In this document: positions 1 through 12,100 of the stretch, piece after piece | Position numbering within the stretch: position 1 is the stretch's first letter | Layout of the letters: every line of letters starts with the position of its first letter | From: Branchiostoma floridae | Lineage: Eukaryota; Chordata; Leptocardii; Amphioxiformes; Branchiostomatidae | Assembly (NCBI RefSeq): GCF_000003815.2 | Contig: NC_049993.1 | Location: 13,031,602-13,095,601 of the forward strand | Direction: 5' to 3' | DNA length: 64,000 nt | Position numbers and translations under genes: made by a program | Notes under the pieces: model-generated | What the model saw: the letters and a program-made list of their open reading frames with translations, nothing else | Database searches by the model: none | What the model was told of the DNA's origin: nothing

Positions 1-1077
1 ATGTGTTCTTTATAGATGAAAAAAGCCTTAACAATAATTCAGTACTACCCCTCGAGGCTAATGAATAGGTCCCAAGCAACCCTGGGGACGATTCCATTAT
101 GAAATATATTGAGGGGTGCAACTGTATTGCTTTTGTGTGAACTTATATTTAACTAGAATGATGGAGTAAGTACTTTCATAAAGTTGGAATAATGGAAATC
201 TTAATACATATCTTGAGGATAACTTCATCAACAACCCCCGAGCCGACACAAACCTGTCAGATGTGAAGGAAATCTAGTCCTTGATGAAAGATAGGGTGGA
301 GTGGAGGCAACTTTCAAGCTTGGCTTGAAAATGCATTAAAGTAAGTTACTGGAAAATACTGACATCCAATTACCTTTGATACTTTCTTCACGTTTCTTCA
401 AGATTTAATCGGAATGTCTTGGAATGTCCATGCATTTGAGCAAGGACATTATATAGAATCCTTGAATTTGAGCAAAATCTAACCAAGCAAATGTAATACT
501 TTTGAGGGGAAGAGTTTGCATTTGCTTACCAATATTCATCATCATCTTGTCAAATTTTCATAAACCTTTTTCAACTTCAGTTATGTTTCAACTTGCTTTG
601 TGCAGTCATTAAAATACACACCAAACTCAGTGACAACATCACACCCATTTCTATAGTGTTTTATTGTGTTTACTCCACACACCATACTTTGTACATGAAC
701 AGGTAGGTAAATGAGCAATCAAAGCCAATGTCAATCACCTGTATATCGACAACTGAGGCACACAACTACTTTAGAACAATAGTTCAATGTGTCATACTCG
801 GTAAACATAAAATACTTGTTGTTGTTGTTTTTTGAAGAGAGGTTTTCTCTCAGAGCGGGAATGAGTATATGTAAGAAATCGGTCTACACCTATCATCTGC
901 TGTCAAATGATTTTTACTAGAAATTGGATAAGAGTATCTAGATGCATGTTGTGTATGGAAAATGGTGTTTCACACATTAGTAAATGCATAAACTTTTAGA
1001 TCTTCTGTATTGAATGATATATCATTATGGAAAGGGTGGGAGAGAGAGAGAAAATCTGAATCTAGCAGTTGTCTTCA
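1..1077. other. 3' flank of NDUFB7, no gene seen
   Basis: I see no open frame with exon structure on either strand here. On the minus strand a canonical AATAAA is present as TTTATT at 660-665, which would give NDUFB7 a 3' UTR of about 410 bases. That is a plausible but unproven polyadenylation signal. The rest is AT-rich unique-looking sequence. Confidence 0.4.
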
Positions 1078-2444
1078 TTATTCCTCCTCTCCTTCCAGGC
1101 TTTTCTTCAGTTGCTTCCGCTTCAGTAGCCGACGTTCCCTCTCCCATTCCTTCATGCGATGGACCCAACTGAAAAACAGAAAAGAAACAAACAAATGTTA
1201 CTGTTTGGTCATTAGACATCAATACACACTAGCTAGTAGTTAACACTATCTAAAAAGTGTGTCTTTGGCCTAATGGTTATTATATTAGCGGTGCACCAGT
1301 GCTGGGTTTGTGAGCAAGGAAACTGTTTCTACTCCTTTCTTGACTTGTTGAAGTTGTTCCCATATTCCCAGGATTTTAACTCGCCCCAAACCTGGGCCGC
1401 CAGATCACAAAACCCAGCACCACTAACACCTATGCCAAAGGCTCAGAGTCATTGGCATGGTCAGTTTGGCGGCGCTTGAAACCCCTCTGTTATACACTTA
1501 TCACTTACTCGTCATATTCACACTGGTCCCACTCGTGCCTCTCATGTTTGCAGGCCCAAAGGTTGGGCATGTGGTCACGCCGACACATCATCCACGCCAT
1601 GTACTTGTGGGCGCAGTAGTCCCGTAGTTGCATTGGCACCCTCGCATCCGCCATTTCCTTCTGTGTAGCTACCATCACTGTAAAGTAAAATGTATACAAA
1701 GCCAGTTATTGTTTTAGTCTATAGCTTAAAGGACTAGGGATCTATCTGTTTCTACATGATATCCAACAGAAAAGTCAATAGCTTATGTAACTTTCAAGTT
1801 GACTAGGCGTCAGAAGGATGGTGGCTGAGACACAACAATAAACAATAAAGTTATTTAGAGTTTTTATCTGACGAATTGTGATTGCCATGCCATACCTGTT
1901 TCAATCATTAAGAACACATATTACTTGTTCCACATATATATAACTTGCAAAAGAACATCTGACAACACACAGGAATTAAGAACAACGTGCATTCAAAAAC
2001 ATAACGTACAAACGGAACTACAGCAAGTATTTCCTACTGCTGTTAATCACAATTTTAGTAAAAAATTCCAGGCACTTTTGTGGAATTTTTCAACATCTTG
2101 AGCTTTCACTATTTTTCTTGCAGTCAAAACAGAGATTTCATGAACTTGAAATCTCATAACATCATAAGGGAAAATGTTAACGTTATGTTGCTGGTTAAGG
2201 GATTTCTTTTTGTAGCAAAGAAAGATAGGTATTGTTGTATAAAGCGGACGAATATATATGTTTGTTCTACTAGTAGTACTACAAAGTATATATGACCCTA
2301 ACAACATGTAGAAATTTTACCTCGTTCTTCTCTCGGCTCTTGGAAGCCATAATTGGGGTCGAAAGACGGCATGCTCTCAGGATCCGGAGTGTAGTCCACC
2401 TCTCCAAAGTAGGCCTTATAATTGTGGGATATAAGGGCCCCCAT
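1078..2444 (-). CDS. NDUFB7: NADH dehydrogenase 1 beta subcomplex subunit 7 (B18)
   Basis: Accessory subunit of respiratory complex I, on the intermembrane-space side of the inner membrane. Three minus-strand exons join in phase: 2321-2444, 1509-1677 and 1078-1168, giving 127 residues (human about 137). The start at 2444 gives an N-terminus beginning MGAL, matching the N-myristoylation glycine known in the mammalian protein; an upstream in-frame ATG at 2486 is less likely. Exon 2 carries the twin CX9C helical hairpin (CAHKYMAWMMC and CKHERHEWDQC), typical of proteins oxidised by the MIA40 pathway. Exon 3 supplies the basic C-terminal helix (WVHRMKEWERERRLLKRK) and stop. Splice sites are GT-AG and phases match (1, then 2). 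A SINE-like repeat sits in the second intron. The family call is firm; only the transcript ends are unknown. Confidence 0.94.
1262..1500 (+). repeat. tRNA-derived SINE-like repeat in NDUFB7 intron 2
   Basis: The stretch starting TTTGGCCTAATGGTTATTAT resembles a degenerate tRNA head with an A-box-like segment and, about 45 bases later, a B-box-like GGGTTTGTGAGC. No cloverleaf closes, so it is not a tRNA gene. The family is inferred from the head only. Confidence 0.3.
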
Positions 2445-2504
2445 GTTGGTGGAAAGGTGTCTTTTATTTCGGTGGAAAAACAACAACTCCTCCTACAAGG
2501 TCTC

Positions 2505-2516
2505 CAACATGGCGCC
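2505..2516 (-). promoter_or_regulatory. Possible YY1-type core promoter element of NDUFB7
   Basis: CAACATGGCGCC lies about 60 bases upstream of the NDUFB7 start codon. It matches the CATGGCGCC core of YY1 sites, which are often found at transcription starts of nuclear genes for mitochondrial proteins. No TATA box is evident nearby. This is a motif match only. Confidence 0.3.
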
Positions 2517-3385
2517 CACAAAAAGTGACCTTTTTTCCTTCCCGTCATGCAACGGGATTTGCTGTAGTATGTCTGCAGTACTTCTATACTCCACTAGAGG
2601 CGATACTGCACAGTAAGAAAGACAGATTTCATATCATAAGTTTTGCATACAACCAGACTTTTTGACGGTCTTGGAAGACTTTTGGTTTAGTCTTGGGAAA
2701 ATTTCAAAGCACTGGTAAAAATCCTATCCATTAATGAATGCAGCGTATTGTGCTATATTATGTTGCAGTGTTAATGAAAAATGGTGATTCTTGTACTTGT
2801 ATCAATGCCTATTACGTTATCACAAGTGAGACGATTTCTATTTGATTAATTGAGTAACAGATTATCATATACAGTGAAGGCTATTTATGATGTACGAAAG
2901 AAGTAGTGACGACAAAATGACGTACTGGGGCTTTATTTGAACGACGGCAGAAAGAGCAGTAGAAGAAAAGTGCATGACATTTTCGGCTTTTAATCAGTTC
3001 CAAATGAGTTATAGTGTGTTAAATGATCTTAAATCTTGCTGTGCATGTATTGAGACACGAGTTCATAGTTACATGTATATGTCTATTAAGTTGTATATCT
3101 GCGTGAAAATTCACCCTTTTTGGTAAGATTCATTCTGTAGAATGATTTACTACAGCAATTTCCAGCGCAAATCCGAAAGGGAAAATATTTCCGCAGCAGT
3201 CGCGTGTTTGATATCTTATACAAGTTATATACAACGTTGTCGGTAAAAGTATATTCAAGATATATTATTGGCGGTTGTCAGAAAGTATATGTTGAAGACT
3301 ACTGTCAGGAAATATTCACTTCTCTTTTCTATCAACATTCAGGGTCAGATTCAGTTTTCAATTTTCTATTTTGAAAAATGACTAT

Positions 3386-4228
3386 CTATTTTCTCTTACT
3401 GCGAACAAATCTGACTCTTTTTATAGGTCGATCAGGTTTAGTGTCATTATTTTGACACCTATTCTGGCAATGTTCCATGTTCGCCTGCGATGTCACCTCT
3501 GCTGGGGGACGAGCTGCGTCACCCTGCGGAGCCTTGTTGAAGTGCAGCTGTTGAAGCGTACTGATGACCTCTTCAAGTTCTGCAGTGTGAGTCAGCACTC
3601 GGTGGTCGCCCTGTTGTAAGTTAGTCTGGAATGGATAGTATTTACGTGTACAACTGTCATAACATCTTTACATAGTAATATGCGTACATTTGTCCCAGTG
3701 GATTGTCGGACATGACGTAATGCTCATTGTGAGTAATATTGAGTCAGACTATATGATTACCTCTATCTCAATCATACATTGCATGCTGTATTTTCTGAGG
3801 CCGTGTTATAATAATGCTGGCTCCGTAAGTGCAGATAATGTCTGGAAATGATGGTTTAAATTTCTTTCTCTCTTTGTGCTTTATTCAAAGAGTACTAGTG
3901 CGTGTGGTTTGCGTCAACAACTTACAACTTCAGTCCTTTAGTCTTACTGAAGGCGCTTGTGTATCCACGTTCTGACATAAAACAAATAAAGGCATATGCG
4001 GCGTTATTGCACTTGTCAAAAACCTTGACCCTTTAAACACACAAGTACTTATTTTGCGCTGCCCTTTATATCGACCGCCCCCACAGTTTCATAATCTGAT
4101 TTATTCCGTGACGAATAAATCATTTCATAACCAACCAAACAAACGCACAGTAATGCTTGTAGTCCACCCACCAGTTCATCCTTGAGAAGAAGTAGGTCTC
4201 CTAGATTGGTCTGTCTGTGTTTGTCCAT
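3386..4228 (-). CDS. Candidate small two-exon gene, function unknown
   Basis: Two minus-strand segments join in phase 0. Exon 1 is 4172-4228, with ATG at 4228 and a GTGGGT donor. Exon 2 is 3386-3610, with a TTACAACAG acceptor and a stop. The product would be about 93 residues. It begins MDKHRQTNLGDLLLLKDEL, continues through a helical stretch (ELEEVISTLQQLHF) that could form a short coiled coil, and ends in a strongly basic tail (KRVRFVRSKRK) like a nuclear localisation signal. I do not recognise the family. The exon 2 start is locally richer in G+C than its surroundings. It could be a chance pairing of open frames or a decayed gene. Confidence 0.3.
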
Positions 4229-6156
4229 GGCGTGTTGTTGTTGTTAACGTTGTTGTAGTACCTTGTTAGTTCTTCAACCACCTGTCAGAAATCCTGTTTG
4301 AGGTTGGACAGCCTTTTAAAGTACTAGTACCTCTTACCGGTCAGTCACGTCTGCAACAAGTACCACGGCAACACAACTGTTTTGTGGTCAACTCGACACA
4401 AACGAACACGTAATCTCTTGTTCAAATCTCCACGTCACATTCTGGAACATTATTGGACAAGCTGGAGATAAAAAGTGATATGTTCTTCACTCCCCGTGAA
4501 GTTTTAAGGCTGAGTTCTCGAGTGTTTCGTTGCCTGTATCCAAACGCACACGGTCTGGTCCGGGTGTCAAAGTCTGGGGGTTGTACAATGTACCGATTGA
4601 AGGGGTTTTGGGGCCATTTAAAGGTAACGCGTACGTCATCTGGCTTTGAAAATATTCACGGTCATTCAGTATAAATAGAATAGACATTCCATGTCCGATA
4701 GTGACCACTGCAAAGTTTTGTATATGAGGCTAAAATTAAACGGTGAACTTTTATCATTGCAAAAGATGAGGTACAGTTTTGTATATTAATTTTTTTCATG
4801 CACCGAAGCGTTCTTTTTGTCTGATTTTTTAAAGAGTGCGCGCGAGTCTAACTCTCTTAAAGTTCGCCAATGCTGCAATAATGAGCTAGGCTTGCCTTTC
4901 TATTACTTCTTCTAACGCGATAATGCAGTTTACCGTTTGTTGACAAATAGCGTTGAATGCAATTACGCCTATAATGGTAGCTTTGTGAACTTGACAGTCC
5001 CTTGATTAGAGCGACTGCAAGTATGGCGGCCCCTATCCACCCTGTTTTGCCTTGAGCCATTCTAGCTTTGTGACAAACACTTACATGCCCTTTCTACTCA
5101 ATGTTCCACTTTTTGTTCGTTTGTGGGAGGCATTCGCATGCTCTACTTAATTGTTATGTATCAAAATAGCTACTCGTCATGTCATTGTAACGTCAAATTC
5201 TTGCCTGTACTTTCCTTTCTTTCGCCCCGTTTGTAGAAAACAACGAACCGTCCCTACTTTAGTGTTCCACGCAGCCGACTTGCCCTGATCCAATTGATTG
5301 TAGACCCTGAAGTTGCTCTGGGCGTGAATATGCGTTGCCCAACACACTACTAGTATATTGATATATCTTGCGCTATCTGAGTGCAAAGTCGATAACCACT
5401 CGTTTAAGGCTCAAAGAATACAATGGCAACGTACTTGTACTGCCCAGTCACCAAGTGAACGCTCAATACGCCACACAAAACAGGGCGTTGACATTATAAG
5501 CGGACACACAGTCTGAACGATATTTATAGCAATGCAAACACAGACCGTATGTTTTATACACAATACTTTATTGCGCTGCTGTGTTTGATAAACTAAGCGT
5601 CAGAGCTACATTGTATCGACCCAGGGTCTGATTGTATCCTGTTGTAAACTTCTGTAGATTTAAGACAAAAGATCAAACACGTTTCTGAATGTTACATTCA
5701 TGCATATGTAATTTTATCATATGTAAACGTTTATTAGAAGAATACATCAAAGATATAAAAGACATTCCTGTCCTGACAGTAATTCCATCACTTACGTTGC
5801 AAATTTGCTCAATCAAAACCATCTATAATATCAAAAATCAACACCAAAGGCTTTCAATTAGATCTGTCGTACATATGTTTTTCTTTCGTTGTTGATTTAT
5901 CCTATTTCATAGAATGTATCAGACACTATCTTACCGTAGCGATATGAAGGGTCATGGCAATACGGCACTGTCAAGTGTGCGGCAGTTTTGAGAAAATCCG
6001 TAAGGTGTCGCTGCTGAGCTGTCATCATGTCAGCGTATGCAAATCAGTACGGGAAACGGACAACGTCAGAGTGTAAACAAGTTCACTGAGGTCAGCTGAT
6101 CCAGATCTGAGCTGATCCATCGGTGGTGTGAGCTCGGGCGGTCAGCAAGCGTCGAG
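4229..6156. other. Intergenic region upstream of DPYD, nothing firm
   Basis: No convincing gene. A minus-strand open frame at 4857-5060 starts in a good ATG context with a hydrophobic stretch, but no continuing exon was found. The last 150 bases before the DPYD start are G+C-richer and may hold its promoter; no TATA box stands out. Confidence 0.4.
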
Positions 6157-9100
6157 ATGGCATCTCAGAAGTTACTTAGCAGGGATCCTCCGGACATTGA
6201 GGTACTTCTGATCTTCCTAATGATTTGAGAAACGTTTTAGAAGCTATTGAACCTTTGAACTTGAAAGGAACAAAAGTTGATTTGCGTTTTTGCGTTGTCT
6301 TTGTCTACTTGCGAGTCATCCGAGCGCCGAGGTACCGATTTGCCCTAGGCAAGTTGATCCTATAAAAGTTTTTTAGCGCCAATAACGGAAAATTTGTTGA
6401 CTCCAAGCAAGCTCCAAGCTTGTATCTTTGAACACATTCCGTCATATACTTCTTCAAGGGTGTAATTTTGCTCTTGAATGCCGTTTTTAAACAGTGAATT
6501 CGGAGTTTGAAAAAAAAGGGGGTGGGAAGATTCCATAACAGATGACGTCAGCAGCACAAGCTGGAAATGATTATCTAAGCAGAAAAACACTGAGGTTTAC
6601 TAAAACATCCAAAAACTGTAGCATCATGAATCTTGTGTTGTAGCTTGACTAAGTTGTAAACAAATACATTACGTTTTGAATGAAAACCGAGGTTTAAACT
6701 TTAATACTGGACAAGGTTTGTTTCTTATTTGGAGCAGAAGTGACAAATAAGTTACTCATTATTTCTTCTGTCAGTTCAGGCTAGGAGGTTTGGTTCAGGA
6801 GACTTTTCCAAAGGGGTATTTTACCTAATTCAATAGCCTCTTATTGCAAAGAGGTATTATGAGTAACTTGTCCAGCTTAAGCTTCAAAGGGTTATTATAA
6901 TAATGCCCCGCCCCGAGGTGTATATGGTGTGATAATCCCTGGGCAGGTGCGATAACCACCGAATAAACCACCGAGTGAGCGTAGCGAACGAGGTGGTTTA
7001 TGAGGTGGTTATCGCACCTGACCAGGGATTATCTCACCATATACACCGAGGATAAGGCGGGGCATTAACGTTATTATCATATAGCCTATCCAACTGACAG
7101 TTATTTCACACAAATTCCTTTATAACAAATAAACACTTTAATACATTACATAAAATACATTTGCAATATATATATTGTACAATAGTGTCTATATATAATA
7201 CAAACATTAAACTATTTCATCATCATCATTTAACTAATAATTTTAACTAATCATCTGTTTGTGAGATAGCATATCAGCATCAACATGTGGCTTATTTGCA
7301 ATACAAACTACATGTATTAAGTGGAGTCCTGGTACCCCCCATGCAGAGCCTTTTCACTTGGGCACGACAAAGTACGTATATATGAAGTGATTTAGGAAGG
7401 TACCGGCTTAATCACGTTAGAAAGCCATAATGAAAATGTGTAAAATCAGCATAATTCCTTTTCAAGTATCCCTATATTCCCCATGTGGAGCCCTAATTAA
7501 CATAACCAATCAATCATAATATTTTTGACAGTTATGCATGGTTTACACACAAACAACAGTACAAAAAAAATTCATGACTGTCCCCTGTATAATGGTGCGG
7601 TCCAATAAGTGGTCGGTTATTAGAATAACCGACCACTTTTGAGGTTACTGCCTGATAACCCATGGGAAATGGGGGCCTCTGATTGGCCAACTCCATCTGG
7701 CTATATGATAATAAACTATAATGCCCCTTCGGGTCAGTACAGTATCTCAGAAGGGGTATAACTTACTATAAGTTTTTAAATGTCCTCACCTCACCTCACC
7801 TCATCTCACCTACTAGTAGTCCCATCCTCAGCTTGAGGGTTGGGGGCATTGGTGGCCTCCAGCTCTGTAAATACCCTTTGAGTTCACCGAAATTTAATTT
7901 CATGCTATTTGCTACAGAGAAAATTAAGGGTATGCAACTTTTGATTTTGCATTTAATAGTGCTATTCGCAATAGTCACACCATACAACACTGGGTTATAA
8001 CTTATAGTATGCAGTGAAGCAATCACCGTGAAAGCGGCCAACATAAATCCGCCGTGAAGATTGACAGATATACAGTATTTGTTTACCGGAACTGTCAAAA
8101 GATGTCCTTCAGTATTTAACATAACAATTCACGAGAGAATGGAAGAAGACAATGCCAGTCAAAAGACGCAGGGAAGAGATCTATTACAGTCTCCATTCAG
8201 GTGTGACATCACATGGGTGTCAGCTGCTAGATCTATTTAGCCCCAGGGGTGTTTGGAGCACCTTAATTTGTTCTGGTCAATGTTGTTGCTGAATTGAACA
8301 TGCTTAGGTGAGTCAGGACTGGTAGTTTACTGTAAATGCATTTAAGTTCGCGGGGATTTAACTTCGCGGAAGCGGGTAAAGGGACTTTTCGCGGTGGAAT
8401 TAAGTTCGTGGTAACACCATAGACTGCAGTCGAATACCATAATAGAAAAATGTTCGCGGTGGTTTTAAGTTCGCGGTGAAGTGGTCACCGCAAAAACCGC
8501 GAACATTAATCCACCGCGAACTGACTGCATTTACAGTACTTCCCCCACCCTCAGCATGTGTTCTTTTTTGTTTGTTTTGCTCTATGTTTTGTGAATTGAT
8601 TTTGATATATTTTATTTATTTATTTATTGATCTTATAGGGTGGTCCCTTCAGTCTAGCAGACTGATTATCATTTCCAAGGGAGCTTATGTCAAGGATAAT
8701 AAGCAATTTTAGAGTTTAAATACTTTAACTATCCATGTATGCTGTCATTTTATTCATTATTTGTCCTTTTACCTTTACTTGTACAGAATATCCTGGCACT
8801 GAACCCCAGAATTTCTCAGCATGCCACCCTGAAGTCATCCAAGGTGACCAAAGCTCACAAGAAACACTGGAAGAGGAATGGAGACAAGGGGTGCAACGTG
8901 AGTCCATACTAGTAGTTAGCCTGGTAACCATTCTCCTCTGTGGCTGGCTTTAGGGGTGATTTACCTGGTCCATAGCTTTCCAAGCATAGGCCTGTATGTG
9001 TCAGCCTGTCTTTTTATCCAGCCTTTAGAGTTTTTGCCACCAGGGTGCACAAGGGAAGTCTGGAGTCAAGCCTTGTTAGCTTTGTTCCATTCCCGAAGTT

Positions 9101-12100
9101 TGCTAGTTGTTGGCCAGTAGCGACCAACCCCTTAAAAAGTTCCCAGGTGTGTGCTCATGAACTAGGTGGGGCCAGGCTCTGCGTGCGAAAATATGCAAAA
9201 TAGCAGAGTGTTTGTAAAAGTTGTTGGTATTAATCCTTTAAAGAAGTGATTTTGTGACTTTGGCGTATTTGTGTCAATGACAACTCTAATGAAAAATGCC
9301 ATTTTAGCTGTTAAACTGCATGACAAGTGTACAATTTTATTGTCATTTACTTCTGGGAAGGAATTCGTCTCTGCTGAGATATTGTTTGTTTGCACCTATA
9401 ATTCAAGATCCTACAAGATAGATTTGGATGAAGTGTGGTTAAAGTAGGGGTAGTTGCAATCTTGGGTCCCCTAGCAGCTATTTCAGGTACTGTAGTATTA
9501 GTGATGAAAGTTTTTTGTTTTGTATCAATTACCACAGTCTTGCGGCTCAGCCAACCTGACCAAGAACTTCGACGACATCAAACACACGACTCTGAGCGAG
9601 CGCGGCGCTCTCCGGGAAGCGGCCAGGTGTCTGAAGTGTGCCGACGCCCCCTGTCAGAAGAGCTGTCCAACGCAGCTGGACATCAAAACCTTCATCAGCA
9701 GCATCTCAACTAAGGTGACAAAACTGTAGCATAAATTCCTTTATGGTCTCAGTTCGGAGTTTCTTTTATGATTTGAGGCTGATTTTAGCCTTAGTATCAG
9801 CCTCAGGTAAGTTTACCAGAGCTCCTATACATGTACTTACCCCTCAATGACTGCCTCTCAGAAAAGCGCTAGCGCTTTTCTAAACATTGTTTTCTGGACA
9901 ATTCAATGTTTCAGATAAAAAGGGGTGCCTTGTCCCTTACTGACAGACTCAGGTAAAAACCATCAATTTACACCCCAAAACTGCTAATTTTGGGGCATTC
10001 TTCACAGAAAAAGAGCTTTCCTGAGAAAATGACTTATAAGGCAAGAAAGGTCAACATTTTGTATGTTTGAATTTTGATAGGTAAAAAAGGAGAAATCGTT
10101 GCAATACGTTTTCCACAATCTAAGATGGCGCTAAAACACCCACACTAAACGCACATAGAATGCACCATTCCAGGTAATCAGGTGATGGAACCATGTTACC
10201 GCTACTATGCACTAATATCCAGAAGTGTTTGCCGCACGACCAAATCTGTGTCACCAAAAAACGCTACTAACAACTGGCTTTTGGGGAGATATTTAAATTT
10301 ATAGTATACATAGCTATAGCGGTAGCTGAAAAATAGGAAGCCCAAACTAAAGGGGAAACCTATGATTTGCATCTTATTTTCACCGGTTACTTTGCCGTAG
10401 GGTCAAAACAAATTCCCGACTGGAACCTGATAAATAAATAAAACAAACGTATAAATCATCTCCTACTGTAGAAAACCAAGGACAACACACTCCAAACTCC
10501 ACACACATTGTCTGGCTTTGAACAGACTTACAAATTTACCCTGCAGATCTTTGGGGTGAATGGTAAACACAGATAAAGAAGACAAGTCAACCAAGAAGAA
10601 GACCCCTCCCCCATTTACAAACAACTTTGCAAGGCTTACCACACTAGAGAACCACACACACTCAGCCACAAACACTACCAAAAACATAACCATTCATTTT
10701 TTTGGTGAAGGCACTTATAATTGAATAGAATGTGGTCAAAGTCCAGTTTGCATTGCATTTAGTTTGCGGTTGCAACTTCTCAAGAAGGGACACAATTGGC
10801 TAAATCAACATTAAAAACTATTTTATCTTGAAAGGTCTTAGGGGGCACATAACCTCGCATCCCCAAATCCAAGCTTTCCAAATAAAATAGAAAGAGTCCA
10901 TTGTCAGAATCCATTGAAGTATAAATAGAACACATTATCAATAGTTTAAAGTAGTGTAATTGGCCTCGCCAGGCAACTTGTGTATTTTCAGTCGAGTATA
11001 ATGTATGCTGTACTCAACTGAAAATGCACAAGTTACCTGTAGGTACAATATATGCTGTGTTCCTCCAGACTTTTCTTGATAAGCTTGTGACTTTGGATTG
11101 ATATGACTATGTTTATGTGTTACAGTCTGAACAAAAGTCCCATGCTGGGGTGCCAATATCTTAGACTAACACTAGTAACAGTTACTATTTAACTCCATAG
11201 TAATTGACCACCTGTTGACAGGAGCCCAACAACAGTTATAAAACTGTCTCTTCTGGACTGTTTCAGTACAACAGGCCTAGTAATTTATACACCCCAAAGT
11301 TGACAGAAAACAAAGTGTTTAAGAATTGCTGTTTTTCCAGAGTATAGTAAACTATAAGACTTTTTTTTCTCACTTCTTCAGTGTCTGGCATTTTCTGATG
11401 TCAACTCAGTCAATTTTGAGGTGCTATTCAGTAGGTTTTGCAGAGCTCATGCCAAAAAAAGCAGAAAAAGTTAATCAATGCTAGGCCAAACAAAGTAACT
11501 CATTGACAAAGGCAGTCAAAGGTGGAACTGTAAAGATTATCTATTACATAACTTAAAAGAAAATGCAGCGCCCTCTAGTGGAGTACATGTGTATGACAAG
11601 TCCTAGTAACAGTCATGTTTGTGAAAAAAAGTTGGGTACAACTTGAGAGACATGGTGATATTGAGACCGCCAAATTTCCCAATAACATACTAGTACATAA
11701 CAGTAAGTATGTTCATAGCGAAACATTTTCCTGTTTTCAACAGAACTACTATGGATCCGCCAAGGCTATTTTCTCGGACAACCCCCTGGGCCTGACGTGT
11801 GGTATGGTCTGCCCCACCAGTGATCTGTGTGTGGGAGGCTGTAACCTGTTCGCTTCTGAGGAGGGACCAATTAACATCGGGGGACTCCAGCAGTTTGCCA
11901 CGGAGGTAAGTGAATGAATGTTGTTTGTTCATTTTGTTTATTTATTGCTGCAGAAATGGAGATGGGCAACACTCAGTGATCATTTGATGCAGGACGGATT
12001 AAAGCTCTTGTCATTTTTTTTAGATAGATCTATTGTGTCTGCTTTTCTGGCTGTATAACATAATAATGTGTATTTTTGTAAGGGGGTGTCTGATGATCCA

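Noticed and set aside
4857-5060. Minus-strand frame starting MAQGKTGWIGAAILAVAL with a hydrophobic segment
   Set aside because: Good start context and signal-like N-terminus, but no continuing exon or family match was found.
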